From the NCBI GenBank assembly GCA_013329165.1, contig DUKV01000029.1, forward strand, positions 43,411-90,415: DNA of 47,005 nucleotides. Direction: 5' to 3'. The notes below the pieces were generated by a model. The model was not told the origin of the DNA, did not search any database, and saw nothing but the letters and a program-made list of their open reading frames with translations. How positions within the stretch are numbered: position 1 is the stretch's first letter; each line of letters begins with the position of its first letter. A program made the translations under genes and the position numbers. This document shows positions 11,283 to 19,721 of this stretch, one piece after another. The DNA comes from Methanocalculus sp. Its GTDB lineage: Archaea > Halobacteriota > Methanomicrobia > Methanomicrobiales > Methanocorpusculaceae.

Positions 11283-12251
11283 ATGGGTGATGACTTCTCG
11301 GCACTTATTGACGACGAAGATAAAAAGCCGCCAGTGCGGAAGATCCCTCCAATCCAGGCAGGGACGCCCCCTGCACAAACGGAAGGCATCATCCCCAAGA
11401 AAGAAACGGAAGAGGCTGAGTGGCAGCCCCCTCTTGAAGAGGAGTGGATACCGCCTGCCGAAGATCAGTGGGACCCGCCCCGTGATGAGAAGAAAGAGAT
11501 GCAGGAGCCACCGAAACAGGAGAGGGTTCCTGAGGGTAGACCTCCCGGCAAAAGGACCGAGCCACGGATTAAACTCGGTATAGAAGGGCTTGACGAGATG
11601 CTCGGTGGGGGACTGGTGAAGAACTCTGTCACCGGCATCATCGGAACCTATGGTACCGGGAAGACGACTTTTGCAATCAATTTCATCTTTGAAGGCTTGA
11701 GGCAGGGAGAAACCTGTATTATGATCAGCCTTGATGAGCGGTCCGAGATGCTGAAAGAGAGTATCAGGCGGCGGGGATATGACCTTGATGCATACCTTGA
11801 CAAAACCTTCTTTTTGATCAAACTTGATCCAACAGATTTTACGCTCGCGGTAAACAGCATCAAAAATGATATTCCCGCTCTCATCAGGGAGACGAAGACA
11901 TCCAGAGTCGTCATAGACCCGATATCGCTCTTTGAAGGGCTGCTTCCTGATGAGGCGAGCAGGAGGCTTGAGATGTTCAAGTTCGTCGAGAGGATGCGGG
12001 ATGAAAACTGCACCTTTGTCATGACGAGTGAGACCGACACCCAGATCCCTTATGCAAGCAAATACGGGCTGGTCGAGTACCTCGTCGACTGCGTCATCCT
12101 GCTTCGCTACGTCCGTGCGAGCGATCTCTCAGGCACCCATCTCGCCGTTGAGGTGGTCAAGATGCGGAGATCACAGCATTCCCGCGAGATCAAACCGTAT
12201 GAGATCCAGCCCGATGATGTGGTCGTCTATTCAGAGGCGAGCGTCTTCTAG
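11283..12251 (+). CDS. KaiC/FlaH-like ATPase with WxPP-repeat N-terminus
   Basis: A 322-residue KaiC-family ATPase. Residues 1-93 are disordered, acidic and proline-rich and include three copies of an eight-residue unit centred on Trp: EWQPP, EWIPP and QWDPP with W47, W55 and W63. The KaiC domain starts at about residue 95 (RIKLGIEGLDEMLGGGLVKN) with an intact Walker A GTYGTGKT (121-128) and Walker B RVVIDPIS. It follows its degenerate paralogue directly, so the pair probably forms a mixed complex with one active and one inactive partner. It ends 4 bases into the convergent QueG-like gene. The Trp repeats may be a docking peptide. Its precise role is not known. Confidence 0.87.
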   Translation: MGDDFSALIDDEDKKPPVRKIPPIQAGTPPAQTEGIIPKKETEEAEWQPPLEEEWIPPAEDQWDPPRDEKKEMQEPPKQERVPEGRPPGKRTEPRIKLGIEGLDEMLGGGLVKNSVTGIIGTYGTGKTTFAINFIFEGLRQGETCIMISLDERSEMLKESIRRRGYDLDAYLDKTFFLIKLDPTDFTLAVNSIKNDIPALIRETKTSRVVIDPISLFEGLLPDEASRRLEMFKFVERMRDENCTFVMTSETDTQIPYASKYGLVEYLVDCVILLRYVRASDLSGTHLAVEVVKMRRSQHSREIKPYEIQPDDVVVYSEASVF

Positions 12252-13039
12252 AGAGCACCATGGGAGCGTATATGATTCCATGCTTTTTTGAGGGGGTTAT
12301 CGGCTGCATCTTCCCGGTATATCCCGATATCCTCCCGCCCATAGAAGGTGCGATCTGAACCGACGGGACAGACCTTGATGCAGATACCACAGGGGGAGAT
12401 CGCTTTTTTATCCAGGCCGGCACTGTATTTGGCGCACGCGGTTTTATTGGTCAGACCCTCCGGGTAGCCGTCCGGGCTGACTGCTCTGACCGGGCATCGA
12501 TCAACACATTCCATGCATCGTGTGCAGAGATCATCAGTCCTGATGGGATCGGGCTTGATTTGAGCTTTCGTGAAGACCGATCCAAACCGCACCCGTGGCC
12601 CATAGTCGGGGGTAAGGAGCATATTATTGAGGCCAAATGATCCAAGACCTGCAAGATATGCGGCATGCCGGTGCGAGAAGAAGGATTCCGGGTTCTTCAC
12701 CAAAGCCTCGATACCACCATACCCGTCCCGGGGGATCGGAACCGACGGATAACCGGCCTGGTTCAGCCATATGGTGATCCGGTAGGTGTACTGATCGAGA
12801 AGAGCGTTTACTGTTCGGTATATCTCCCGGTACTGGATCGAGGGGGACGATTCAAGCGAGGGGAGCGGAATGGGAAGGCCGATGACAATGACCGACCGTG
12901 TGCCGGGGTAGATCGAGTCCGGGTGGTATGCATCCGGGATCCATGGGTGAAAGAGTGGTTCTTTCCAGGCTTGTGCAGAGGCAATTCCAAGGAGCGGGAT
13001 CTCATGGCTATCACACCATGAACGTAGAGCAGTTTTCAT
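12248..13039 (-). CDS. QueG-like 4Fe-4S cluster protein
   Basis: A 263-residue protein related to epoxyqueuosine reductase QueG and archaeal relatives. The N-terminal domain carries the family stretch SVIVIGLPIP, and AAYLAGLGSFGLNNMLLTP is highly typical. Two ferredoxin-type Cys clusters follow: CTRCMECVDRCP and CGICIKVCP. It is shorter than bacterial QueG (about 350-380) because the C-terminal repeat region is absent. True queuosine biosynthesis is not expected in archaea, so the substrate may differ; a reductase using an iron-sulfur pair and perhaps a corrinoid is inferred. It is the last gene of the lon-tldD-pmbA-bofA run, four bases after the BofA-like stop. Confidence 0.83.
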   Translation of the reverse strand: MKTALRSWCDSHEIPLLGIASAQAWKEPLFHPWIPDAYHPDSIYPGTRSVIVIGLPIPLPSLESSPSIQYREIYRTVNALLDQYTYRITIWLNQAGYPSVPIPRDGYGGIEALVKNPESFFSHRHAAYLAGLGSFGLNNMLLTPDYGPRVRFGSVFTKAQIKPDPIRTDDLCTRCMECVDRCPVRAVSPDGYPEGLTNKTACAKYSAGLDKKAISPCGICIKVCPVGSDRTFYGREDIGIYREDAADNPLKKAWNHIRSHGAL

Positions 13040-13042
13040 AAG

Positions 13043-13327
13043 TCAGACGGTTATTCCTGCGATTGCAAGGAGTATAAGGATGACGGCACCCGGGATACCA
13101 CCAAACGTACAGATCAACACCGTCGCCCAGGTGATCGGCATATCAGGAACACCAAGAAAGGAGAGGAGATGGAAGGTATTCACGATGAAAAGGAGGATGA
13201 GACCTGCTGCTACATTTGCAAGCAGTGTCATCCCTTTCTTAACACAATAATAGAGTGTGGCGATCAGCGCCACAATGACCAGAAGAGGAATGATGATCCT
13301 CAAACATGACCCCGCATCACCCGACAA
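13043..13327 (-). CDS. BofA-like small membrane protein
   Basis: A protein of up to 94 residues with two to three membrane segments (IIIPLLVIVALIATLYYCV; the middle Asn-containing segment LLANVAAGLILLFIVNTF; and the C-terminal FGGIPGAVILILLAI). The middle helix with conserved N and G residues and the final GIPG-V-L-L pattern match the BofA family, known in Bacillus as an inhibitor of the intramembrane protease SpoIVFB. No ATG is available; TTG at 13327, overlapping the pmbA stop, or TTG at 13303 are the candidates. Its place among protease genes suggests a regulatory link, which is inference. Confidence 0.78.
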   Translation of the reverse strand: MSGDAGSCLRIIIPLLVIVALIATLYYCVKKGMTLLANVAAGLILLFIVNTFHLLSFLGVPDMPITWATVLICTFGGIPGAVILILLAIAGITV

Positions 13328-14609
13328 GGCGCATCCCGCTGATCCGGACCGGTGGAACGATCACCGATCCAACCCGCCGCGGAGTGGGCCCCATACCAGT
13401 GATCTGGCCGAGCATCTCAAAGATATTTCCGGTGATCATCGCTTTTCTGACCGGTGCCTGGATAATGCCGTCCTCCATGATGAAGGCGTTCTGGACTTCG
13501 ACCGAAAAGTCGCCGGTGAGCGGGTTGGCTGTATGCGCACCGATCACATCATTGATCGAGATACAGCGGCCTTCACCCGGCTCCTGCATCGTTTCACCAC
13601 GGAATACCATATTATGCATCCCGATTGTCACACCGCCGCCGAGACCACCACGCTGGGCATTTCCGGTACTTTCTTTACCAAACCGGTACGCGGTCTTCAG
13701 ATCGTAGATGAAGGAATTTAAAACACCATCTTCAATGAGAATGTTCTTCCGGCTAGGGACGCCTTCGGCATCGAACCGGCAGTTCCCAAGCCCCCCGGGA
13801 TAGAAAGGATCGTCGATTACTGAAAGGTGATCTGCTCCGATCACTTTGCCCAGCTTCTCTGCCAGAAACGATCTCCCCATATGGACCGATCTCCCGTTGA
13901 CTGCTGATTGAAGCAGTGAGGCAACGAGCCCGGAGAAGGCAATAGGGGAGAGGAGGAGGTCATAAGTCCCTGTCTCAATCGGAACCCCGTTTCTGGATGT
14001 CGAGGCAAGTTCTGCCGCTCTTCGTCCGATCTCAAATGGATCGATATCAAGGGAGAACGAGCGATCATATTCAAACCCGGTCGACTGATCCGCGATCGTC
14101 TCCAGAGATACCGATACCGAGGTGTGATCCTCCTCATACCAGATACCTTTTGAGTTTGCAAGAAGAACCGAACCCAGCGAGAGACCTGCTCCACCGCCCA
14201 CAACTTCGGCATCAGGATATTCCGATGCCCCTTCAAGAAGTCTGTTGCAGAATGAGAGGGCGATATCAGGATCAGTTCTAATCGAGCTGTCAAATACCAT
14301 GGGATCACCCGTCAGCGAAACAGGATCCGGAAGACCGCCCCAGGGTACCGCCTCAGCAAGATGGGAGCTTGCAATTGCCGAATCCAGGCAAGCACGCCAT
14401 TCTGAAAGGGTGCTGGTGCCTGAGGACCCGATCCTCCCCGAAGCGATCACCCGTATAATCAGGGCGTTCTCATGCGATTCTCCTGCATGAGCAGCTATGG
14501 CACGTTTCAGCTCTATTGAGACGCTTTCTCCTGAGACAAGAGTAACCTCGACCTCATCGACTGAGGATAGGCCGGTCTCGATGATCTCAGATATAATCTC
14601 CTTATGCAT
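13317..14609 (-). CDS. pmbA: TldE/PmbA-type metalloprotease partner
   Basis: Non-catalytic partner of the TldD/TldE heterodimeric protease. The frame is open to 14741, but ATG 14609 (MHKEIISEIIETGLSSVDEVEV) has GGAGG eight bases upstream and overlaps the tldD stop by eight bases, giving 430 residues, near the family norm of about 430-450. Family features include the motif LGNCRFDAEGVPSRKNILIE and the C-terminal MLGQITGMGPTPRRVGSVIVPP. As in other TldE proteins there is no HExxxH motif. In bacteria the pair trims peptides such as microcin B17 and CcdA; the archaeal substrate is unknown. It lies between tldD and the BofA-like gene. Confidence 0.93.
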   Translation of the reverse strand: MHKEIISEIIETGLSSVDEVEVTLVSGESVSIELKRAIAAHAGESHENALIIRVIASGRIGSSGTSTLSEWRACLDSAIASSHLAEAVPWGGLPDPVSLTGDPMVFDSSIRTDPDIALSFCNRLLEGASEYPDAEVVGGGAGLSLGSVLLANSKGIWYEEDHTSVSVSLETIADQSTGFEYDRSFSLDIDPFEIGRRAAELASTSRNGVPIETGTYDLLLSPIAFSGLVASLLQSAVNGRSVHMGRSFLAEKLGKVIGADHLSVIDDPFYPGGLGNCRFDAEGVPSRKNILIEDGVLNSFIYDLKTAYRFGKESTGNAQRGGLGGGVTIGMHNMVFRGETMQEPGEGRCISINDVIGAHTANPLTGDFSVEVQNAFIMEDGIIQAPVRKAMITGNIFEMLGQITGMGPTPRRVGSVIVPPVRISGMRLVG

Positions 14610-15939
14610 CGCCAGTACCTCCGATGATCGCTTCTGAAAGGAAGAGGTGGGGGGATCCATCTGATACAGGGATACTCTGGCCACCTTTACCGCAGTATCC
14701 TGGATGCATTGTAAGATCATTGCCGCAGAGGCTGATCGCATGCAGTGTCGAGAGGATCTCGCCGGTGAGCGAGACGTCCCTGACCATCTCTGTGAGCTCC
14801 CCCCCTTCGATCAGGTACCCGAACTCGGCATTGAACTGGAAGACGCCACGGCCGGGATCCACCTGGCCGCCGCGTGAGCCTCCAAGGAGGATACCATCCC
14901 TGCATTCTTCGATGATCTCATCGTACCGGGCATCGCCGGGCGCGATATAGGTGTTGCTCATCCGCACGATCGGGAGATCGCCAGGCATCGCCCGTGCATG
15001 CCCGACATCGCCATTGCCGACTGCGGCAAGTGTTTCACGGGAATGAAGAAATCGTTTCAGGATACCGTCTTCGATGATTGCAGTCCTGCTCCCAGCAACA
15101 CCCTCAGCATCAAGGGGTTCAAACCCGAATGCATGCATGGTTGGGTCATCTATAATCGTGACGATCTGGCTTCCGATAGCGGTGCCTATTTGGTCCTTGA
15201 GGACAGAAGCACCATCCTTGACCAGATCTCCCTCGCTTGCATGCCCAACAGCCTCATGGGCAAAGACACCGCCGAGTTCCGGATCAAGAACTGCCCGCAT
15301 CCTGCCTCCTTTTGCAGCACGGGCATTCAGAAGAGCAACTGCACGTGTGCCTGCCTTGATGCCGTCTTCGGTTCTCCCTCTCAGGTTGAGGCCATCGATA
15401 CTGTGGTCACGGACATATCCCATCTGCATTGTGCCGTTCTGTTTTGCAACCGCCATCACGGAGTACCCGGAGCGGCAGGTTGAGAACGATGCCTCATGGC
15501 CGCTAGAGTCAAGGAAATAAACGTCCTCGACCCGTTCCGTATAGGTTCCACGTGTGTTGGAGACGCCCGGCACCTTTGCAGCTTCTGCAATCTGCATAAG
15601 GAGCGCTCCCTTCTCTTCGAGGGAAACACAGTTTGGATCCTCCTTCATCGGAGGCACCGGGAGAAGTTTCCGATCAGGCGCATCCGAAAGCACCACATCT
15701 TCTGCCGTCACCACGGCAGCTCTCTCAGCCCGGAGAAGGTAATCACGGAGTGCTCCTTTATCATCGGGATCAAACGGTGAAACTGCAACAATACCCCAGC
15801 CACGTGGGCCGAGTGCCCGGATGATGGCTTTTGAGAAGAAGGTGACACCGGCAGATTCGATCTCGCCATTATCGATATCGATGCCGGTATGCTCTCCGCT
15901 GACATGGCGGATATCCCAGTACCTGAGTCGGGAATCCAC
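14602..15939 (-). CDS. tldD: TldD-type metalloprotease
   Basis: Catalytic subunit of the TldD/TldE protease, 445 residues. The zinc motif HEAVGH is at 228-233, followed by the expected acidic region (ASEGDLV), and the C-terminal metal-binding Cys lies in the GYCGKGGQ motif. The protein is complete. GTG at 15939 is the start; it lies just after the lonB stop. Reading order on the minus strand is lonB, tldD, pmbA, BofA-like, QueG-like, all within a few bases of each other, so the whole group is probably one transcript. Confidence 0.93.
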   Translation of the reverse strand: MDSRLRYWDIRHVSGEHTGIDIDNGEIESAGVTFFSKAIIRALGPRGWGIVAVSPFDPDDKGALRDYLLRAERAAVVTAEDVVLSDAPDRKLLPVPPMKEDPNCVSLEEKGALLMQIAEAAKVPGVSNTRGTYTERVEDVYFLDSSGHEASFSTCRSGYSVMAVAKQNGTMQMGYVRDHSIDGLNLRGRTEDGIKAGTRAVALLNARAAKGGRMRAVLDPELGGVFAHEAVGHASEGDLVKDGASVLKDQIGTAIGSQIVTIIDDPTMHAFGFEPLDAEGVAGSRTAIIEDGILKRFLHSRETLAAVGNGDVGHARAMPGDLPIVRMSNTYIAPGDARYDEIIEECRDGILLGGSRGGQVDPGRGVFQFNAEFGYLIEGGELTEMVRDVSLTGEILSTLHAISLCGNDLTMHPGYCGKGGQSIPVSDGSPHLFLSEAIIGGTGDA

Positions 15940-15941
15940 TC

Positions 15942-17873
15942 TCAGACAACCCCGGATTCAGTGGTTATCGGCTGGTTTGGCGGTATCATTGCATGCTCTG
16001 CAAGTTTTTTCAGCTTGGCGAGGAATCCTGCACGGTTTGTCGGAACCAGTGCCTGCTCAAGGATCTCCTCGATATGTGAGACAGGGATGATCTCAATCAT
16101 CTCCCGGTACCGCTCCTCGATCAGTACATCGCCTGCATTTGATCTCGGGATGAAAACTTTTTTGATCCCGGCTTTTGCAGCCGCCTCAATCTTATAGGTG
16201 ACACCGCCGACCGGGAGGACATCACCCCTGACCGAGAGGGAGCCGGTCATTGCCACATCCTGCCGGACAGGGATGCCCTCGATTGCAGAGATGACCGCAG
16301 TTGCAACCGAGACCGATGCGGAATCGCCTTCGACACCCTGGTAGGTGCCGATGAACTGGACATGGATATCGATATTCCTGATATCCTTGCCGGTGAACTT
16401 CTTCAGGATAGCAGAGACGTTCTTGATCGACTCCTGCGCAATCTCCTTCAGAAGTCCTGTAGCAATCACGGTGCCGGACGCACCCTGTGCCGGGGTGACT
16501 TCTGCAACAATCGGGAGTACCGATCCTGAATCGCTCCCCATGACCGCAAGGCCGTTTACCTTTCCAATAGCAGTCCCGGAGATGACGGTCAGGTCATAAT
16601 CCCTGCTCCGCCGGATATATTCATCAGATATCTGGTCTTCGACCGAACGGGCGGTCTCTTTTGCCGCGAGGACATGATGGAGGGTTGTTACCTCGGATCC
16701 CTCGCCCCGTGCAATATCTCCGGCAACACGTACAAGGCCGCCGAGATCACGGAGTTTCAGGGTGAGGTGACCCTTCCTGTTCGATCGCCTCCGTGCCTCG
16801 CGGATCACCTCGGTGATGGCGCTCCTGTCAAACGGAGGGATTTTACCGTCGTTCTTGACCTCCTGTGCGATGAAACGGATGAACTTCTCGCGGTTTGCAG
16901 GGCTGTCATCAATCGTCTCCTGCATGAATACCTCGTATCCATATCCACGGATACGGGAGCGGAGCGCCGGGTGCATCCCCTGCATTGCATCGAGGTTACC
17001 TGCTGCGATCATCACGAACCGGCAGGGCACCGGCTCGGTCCTGACCATTGCACCACTTGAGCGTTCGCTCTGACCGGTAATCGGGAACTCTCCCTCCTGA
17101 AGGGCAGTGAGGAGGTTCTGCTGGGAATGTGGACTGAGGGTATTGATCTCATCGATGAAGAGCACCCCCTTATGCGAGCGGTGGATGGCACCAGCCTCCA
17201 CGCGATCATGCGGGGGTGTCTCAAGCCCACCGGACTGGAAAGGATCGTGCCGGACATCGCCGAGGAGAGCACCCGCATGTGAGCCGGTTCCGTCGATAAA
17301 CGGGGCCTTTGAATCCGGAGATGTCGATACGAGGAGTTTTGGAACCATCACATCATCCCGTGGCATCATCGTCCTGAATGCAAGGAAGATGAAGGCAACA
17401 GCGATGATACCCATCAGGAGCATACCCGAGATAAGGGCATACCCGATGATACCAAAGACAAGCATCAGCATCAGCATATTCCGCATCTGTGCCCGTTTCC
17501 GGGACTCCTGCTTATGGGCAGCAACGATCTCCTTGCCCCTTCCGGCGGGAACTGTCCGCACAAGCGGGTTATTATTATCATCGGAGTTTGGATAGACAAG
17601 GATGTCCTGCATCTCCTCTTTTGGAAGGAGTTCCGTCATCGCCTTGGCAAGCATCGATTTACCGGTACCCGGCGTTCCGATCATCATCACATGCCGCCGC
17701 TGGATTGCGGCTTTCTTTATCACTTCAACGGCATGTTCCTGGCCGATCACCTGATCAATGAGCCCGGACGGCACCTCAATGTCGGCGGTTGTCGTAATAT
17801 CGATCTCGCCGAAGAGGAGTTCTTCATTGAATTCTTCTTCGGGAAGGTCCACAGTCTCTGTCTCTGTCCCCAT
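15942..17873 (-). CDS. lonB: Archaeal membrane-bound Lon protease (LonB)
   Basis: ATP-dependent membrane protease responsible for general and regulatory protein turnover in archaea. From the ATG at 17873 it has 643 residues: an AAA+ module with Walker A GTPGTGKS (66-73), an inserted pair of membrane helices (about 133-170, MLMLMLVFGIIGYALISG and the next), Walker B GVLFIDEIN (237-244), and the Lon proteolytic domain with the Ser-Lys dyad S518 (EGDSAS) and K561 (VTYKIEAA). The open frame starts at a TTG (17894), but the TATA box at 17913-17905 would put the transcript start close to or after it, so ATG 17873 is preferred. First gene of the protease cluster, divergent from prs. Confidence 0.95.
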   Translation of the reverse strand: MGTETETVDLPEEEFNEELLFGEIDITTTADIEVPSGLIDQVIGQEHAVEVIKKAAIQRRHVMMIGTPGTGKSMLAKAMTELLPKEEMQDILVYPNSDDNNNPLVRTVPAGRGKEIVAAHKQESRKRAQMRNMLMLMLVFGIIGYALISGMLLMGIIAVAFIFLAFRTMMPRDDVMVPKLLVSTSPDSKAPFIDGTGSHAGALLGDVRHDPFQSGGLETPPHDRVEAGAIHRSHKGVLFIDEINTLSPHSQQNLLTALQEGEFPITGQSERSSGAMVRTEPVPCRFVMIAAGNLDAMQGMHPALRSRIRGYGYEVFMQETIDDSPANREKFIRFIAQEVKNDGKIPPFDRSAITEVIREARRRSNRKGHLTLKLRDLGGLVRVAGDIARGEGSEVTTLHHVLAAKETARSVEDQISDEYIRRSRDYDLTVISGTAIGKVNGLAVMGSDSGSVLPIVAEVTPAQGASGTVIATGLLKEIAQESIKNVSAILKKFTGKDIRNIDIHVQFIGTYQGVEGDSASVSVATAVISAIEGIPVRQDVAMTGSLSVRGDVLPVGGVTYKIEAAAKAGIKKVFIPRSNAGDVLIEERYREMIEIIPVSHIEEILEQALVPTNRAGFLAKLKKLAEHAMIPPNQPITTESGVV

Positions 17874-17904
17874 TCTGAGATATACCTCACACAAATATTG
17901 AATG

Positions 17905-17913
17905 CTTATATAT
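17905..17913 (-). promoter_or_regulatory. TATA box of the lonB operon
   Basis: On the minus strand the sequence reads ATATATAAG, a strong archaeal TATA box. The expected transcript start about 25 bases downstream falls near 17883, leaving a leader of roughly ten bases before the lonB ATG at 17873. The region between lonB and prs (17874-17959) is a divergent promoter; the plus-strand element for prs is less obvious (GTTTAAGT near 17926-17933). Confidence 0.65.
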
Positions 17914-17959
17914 CGGAGACCGATAGTTTAAGTAGTTTCAGTACCGGGAGATAGTAGCA

Positions 17960-18805
17960 ATGAAGGTCATATATACTGATAAAAGCCAGATTATCGCTTC
18001 AAGAGTGGCAAAAAACCTGGGGGCACCCCTGGGGCGGGTAAAAATGTCCAGGTTTCCCGATAACGAGCTCTATATCCGGGCAGATGAACTCGATAACGAA
18101 ACAGTCATTGTATCGTCACTCCCCGATGCAGAATCTATTGTTGAACTGCTGCTTTTAATCGATGCCTGCGAAGGATCAGAGGTGACCCTTGTGATCCCGT
18201 ACATGGCATATGCACGGCAGGATAAGCAGTTCAATACCGGGGAACCGATCAGCATTCGTGCAATCGCAACAGCACTCAGCAGAGGGGTTGCCCGGATCAT
18301 CACGGTGAATATCCACGAACCAGAGGTGCTGAAGTATTTCGATGCACCTACGAAGAATATCTCGATAGCACCGGCAATCGGGGAATATATTGCAGGAACC
18401 GGCCTTGAAAACCCCCTGATCCTCGCACCGGATGATGGTGCATGGGCATTTGCGAAAGGAGTGGCAGCCGCCCATGGCTGGGACTGCGATCACCTCGATA
18501 AGACGAGGCTGTCAGGTGTCGAAGTGACAATCGAGAAGAAAGATGTCGGGGTTTTTGGGAGGCATGTCATCATCGTTGACGATATCATCTCAACAGGAGG
18601 AACACTTGCAACTGCTGCAGAGATGCTTGCAGCAGAAGGGGCAGAGAGCATCTCTGCCGCCTGTGTCCACGGTGTCTTCTCAGGGGGCGGGTATGCCCGA
18701 CTTGTCGCAGCCGGATTCTCAGGTGTTGCATCGAGCGATACGATTGAACGGGGCTGTTCCCTCATCTCCGCGGCACCGGCGATTGCAGAGGCACTCAGGC
18801 GATGA
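17960..18805 (+). CDS. prs: Ribose-phosphate pyrophosphokinase
   Basis: Makes PRPP from ribose 5-phosphate and ATP for purine, pyrimidine, histidine and tryptophan synthesis in the cytoplasm. The 281-residue length is that of archaeal (class III-like) Prs. Landmarks are FPDNELYIR, the ATP-binding stretch PYMAYARQDKQF, and the PRPP loop VIIVDDIISTGGTL. A ribosome site GGGAG precedes the ATG. Its stop overlaps the start of the shortened RtcA gene by four bases (ATGA), and nob1 and gfcR follow in the same direction. Confidence 0.96.
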   Translation: MKVIYTDKSQIIASRVAKNLGAPLGRVKMSRFPDNELYIRADELDNETVIVSSLPDAESIVELLLLIDACEGSEVTLVIPYMAYARQDKQFNTGEPISIRAIATALSRGVARIITVNIHEPEVLKYFDAPTKNISIAPAIGEYIAGTGLENPLILAPDDGAWAFAKGVAAAHGWDCDHLDKTRLSGVEVTIEKKDVGVFGRHVIIVDDIISTGGTLATAAEMLAAEGAESISAACVHGVFSGGGYARLVAAGFSGVASSDTIERGCSLISAAPAIAEALRR

Positions 18806-19248
18806 TAACAATTGACGGCGGTATGCTCGAGGGTGGCGGGCAGATCGTCAGGACCGCTGTTGCCCTTGCTGCTGTCGCGGGAGAGACGGGGACTATTTGG
18901 AATATCCGGAAGAACCGATCGGTTCCCGGCCTCGCCGCCCAGCATGTCGCCACGGTGAAGGCGGCGGCTACGATATCAAATGCCCCGACTGAAGTGGTCT
19001 TTATCGGGTCCGGTGAGATCACCTTCCTTCCCGGAAGACCTGAGAGGAAGGATATTACTTTTAATATAGGGACAACCGGGAGTATTCCGCTCGTCCTGTC
19101 GGCCTGGCTCCTCCCTGCACTCTATGGCGGATCATGTGGCACAACAGATCTCACCTCTCATGCGATGACCAGTATCTCACTGCTTGGGCATTTTGGGCAC
19201 TCGATCTCTGTTTCCCGGCAGGAGGGTTGTGTGGAGGTATCGGCATGA
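18802..19248 (+). CDS. Internally shortened RNA 3'-phosphate cyclase-like protein (mini-RtcA)
   Basis: The 148-residue product joins the N-terminus and the extreme C-terminus of RNA 3'-terminal phosphate cyclase, a family normally near 330-345 residues. Residues 1-110 match the RtcA start: IDGGMLEGGGQIVRTAVALA, the NIRKNR...PGLAAQHVATV segment and the NIGTTGSIPLVL strand. Residues 111-148 match the RtcA end: DLTSHAMTSISLLGHFG corresponds to the family's TSHLLTNI...FLP stretch, so H120 aligns with the adenylylated active-site His (His309 of E. coli RtcA). About 180-190 central residues, including the inserted domain, are absent. The frame is intact and the gene overlaps prs and nob1 by four bases at each end, so it is probably translated. 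It may be a minimal enzyme, a binding protein or a decaying gene. Confidence 0.75.
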   Translation: MITIDGGMLEGGGQIVRTAVALAAVAGETGTIWNIRKNRSVPGLAAQHVATVKAAATISNAPTEVVFIGSGEITFLPGRPERKDITFNIGTTGSIPLVLSAWLLPALYGGSCGTTDLTSHAMTSISLLGHFGHSISVSRQEGCVEVSA

Positions 19249-19700
19249 AGATCGTCTGTGATGCATCCTTCTTCTTCGGGGACTATCCGTTTGAAGGCGA
19301 TCTCTTCACCACCCCCGGGGTCGTGGCGGAACTCTGCGATCTGCGATCAAAATGCCGCTTTGATACCCTGAAAGAGTGTGGGCTGACTGTCACTGAGCCA
19401 TCATCTGCATCTATCAGGATGATTCGCCAGACAGCCGGGAAAACAGGAGATCATGACGTCCTCTCCGAAACTGATATCAGCATCCTTGCGCTTGCCTCTG
19501 AGATCGGAGGAGAGGTGGCAACGGATGATTTTGCGGTTCAGAATGTGGCATCTGCTCTTGGCATCAGGGTCAGGCCGATGCTTCAGCGGAAGGCAAAACG
19601 GCGTACCTGGAAGATGATCTGCACCGGCTGCGGACGGGATGTTGAGAACGGGGCAGACTGCCCGGTTTGTGGGGCACCGCTGAAACGAATGCATAAATAG
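19245..19700 (+). CDS. nob1: rRNA maturation endonuclease Nob1
   Basis: Endonuclease that cuts the 3' end of 16S rRNA precursors during small-subunit maturation. The chosen ATG at 19245 overlaps the preceding stop (ATGA) and gives 151 residues, the usual archaeal length; the upstream extension of the frame to 19134 is not part of the family. The PIN domain starts KIVCDASFFF (catalytic D6), with conserved acidic positions in LSETDISILALA and VATDDFAVQNVA. The C-terminal zinc ribbon has CTGCG...CPVCG. Expression with prs and gfcR links ribosome production with nucleotide supply. Confidence 0.93.
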   Translation: MKIVCDASFFFGDYPFEGDLFTTPGVVAELCDLRSKCRFDTLKECGLTVTEPSSASIRMIRQTAGKTGDHDVLSETDISILALASEIGGEVATDDFAVQNVASALGIRVRPMLQRKAKRRTWKMICTGCGRDVENGADCPVCGAPLKRMHK

Positions 19701-19721
19701 ATTGGTATCACTTTTACAGGT

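Noticed and set aside
6040..12251. Naming the FlaI/FlaJ/KaiC genes as an archaellum operon
   Set aside because: No archaellin, FlaF, FlaG or FlaC/D/E gene is present and the gene order is divergent, so only family-level names are justified.
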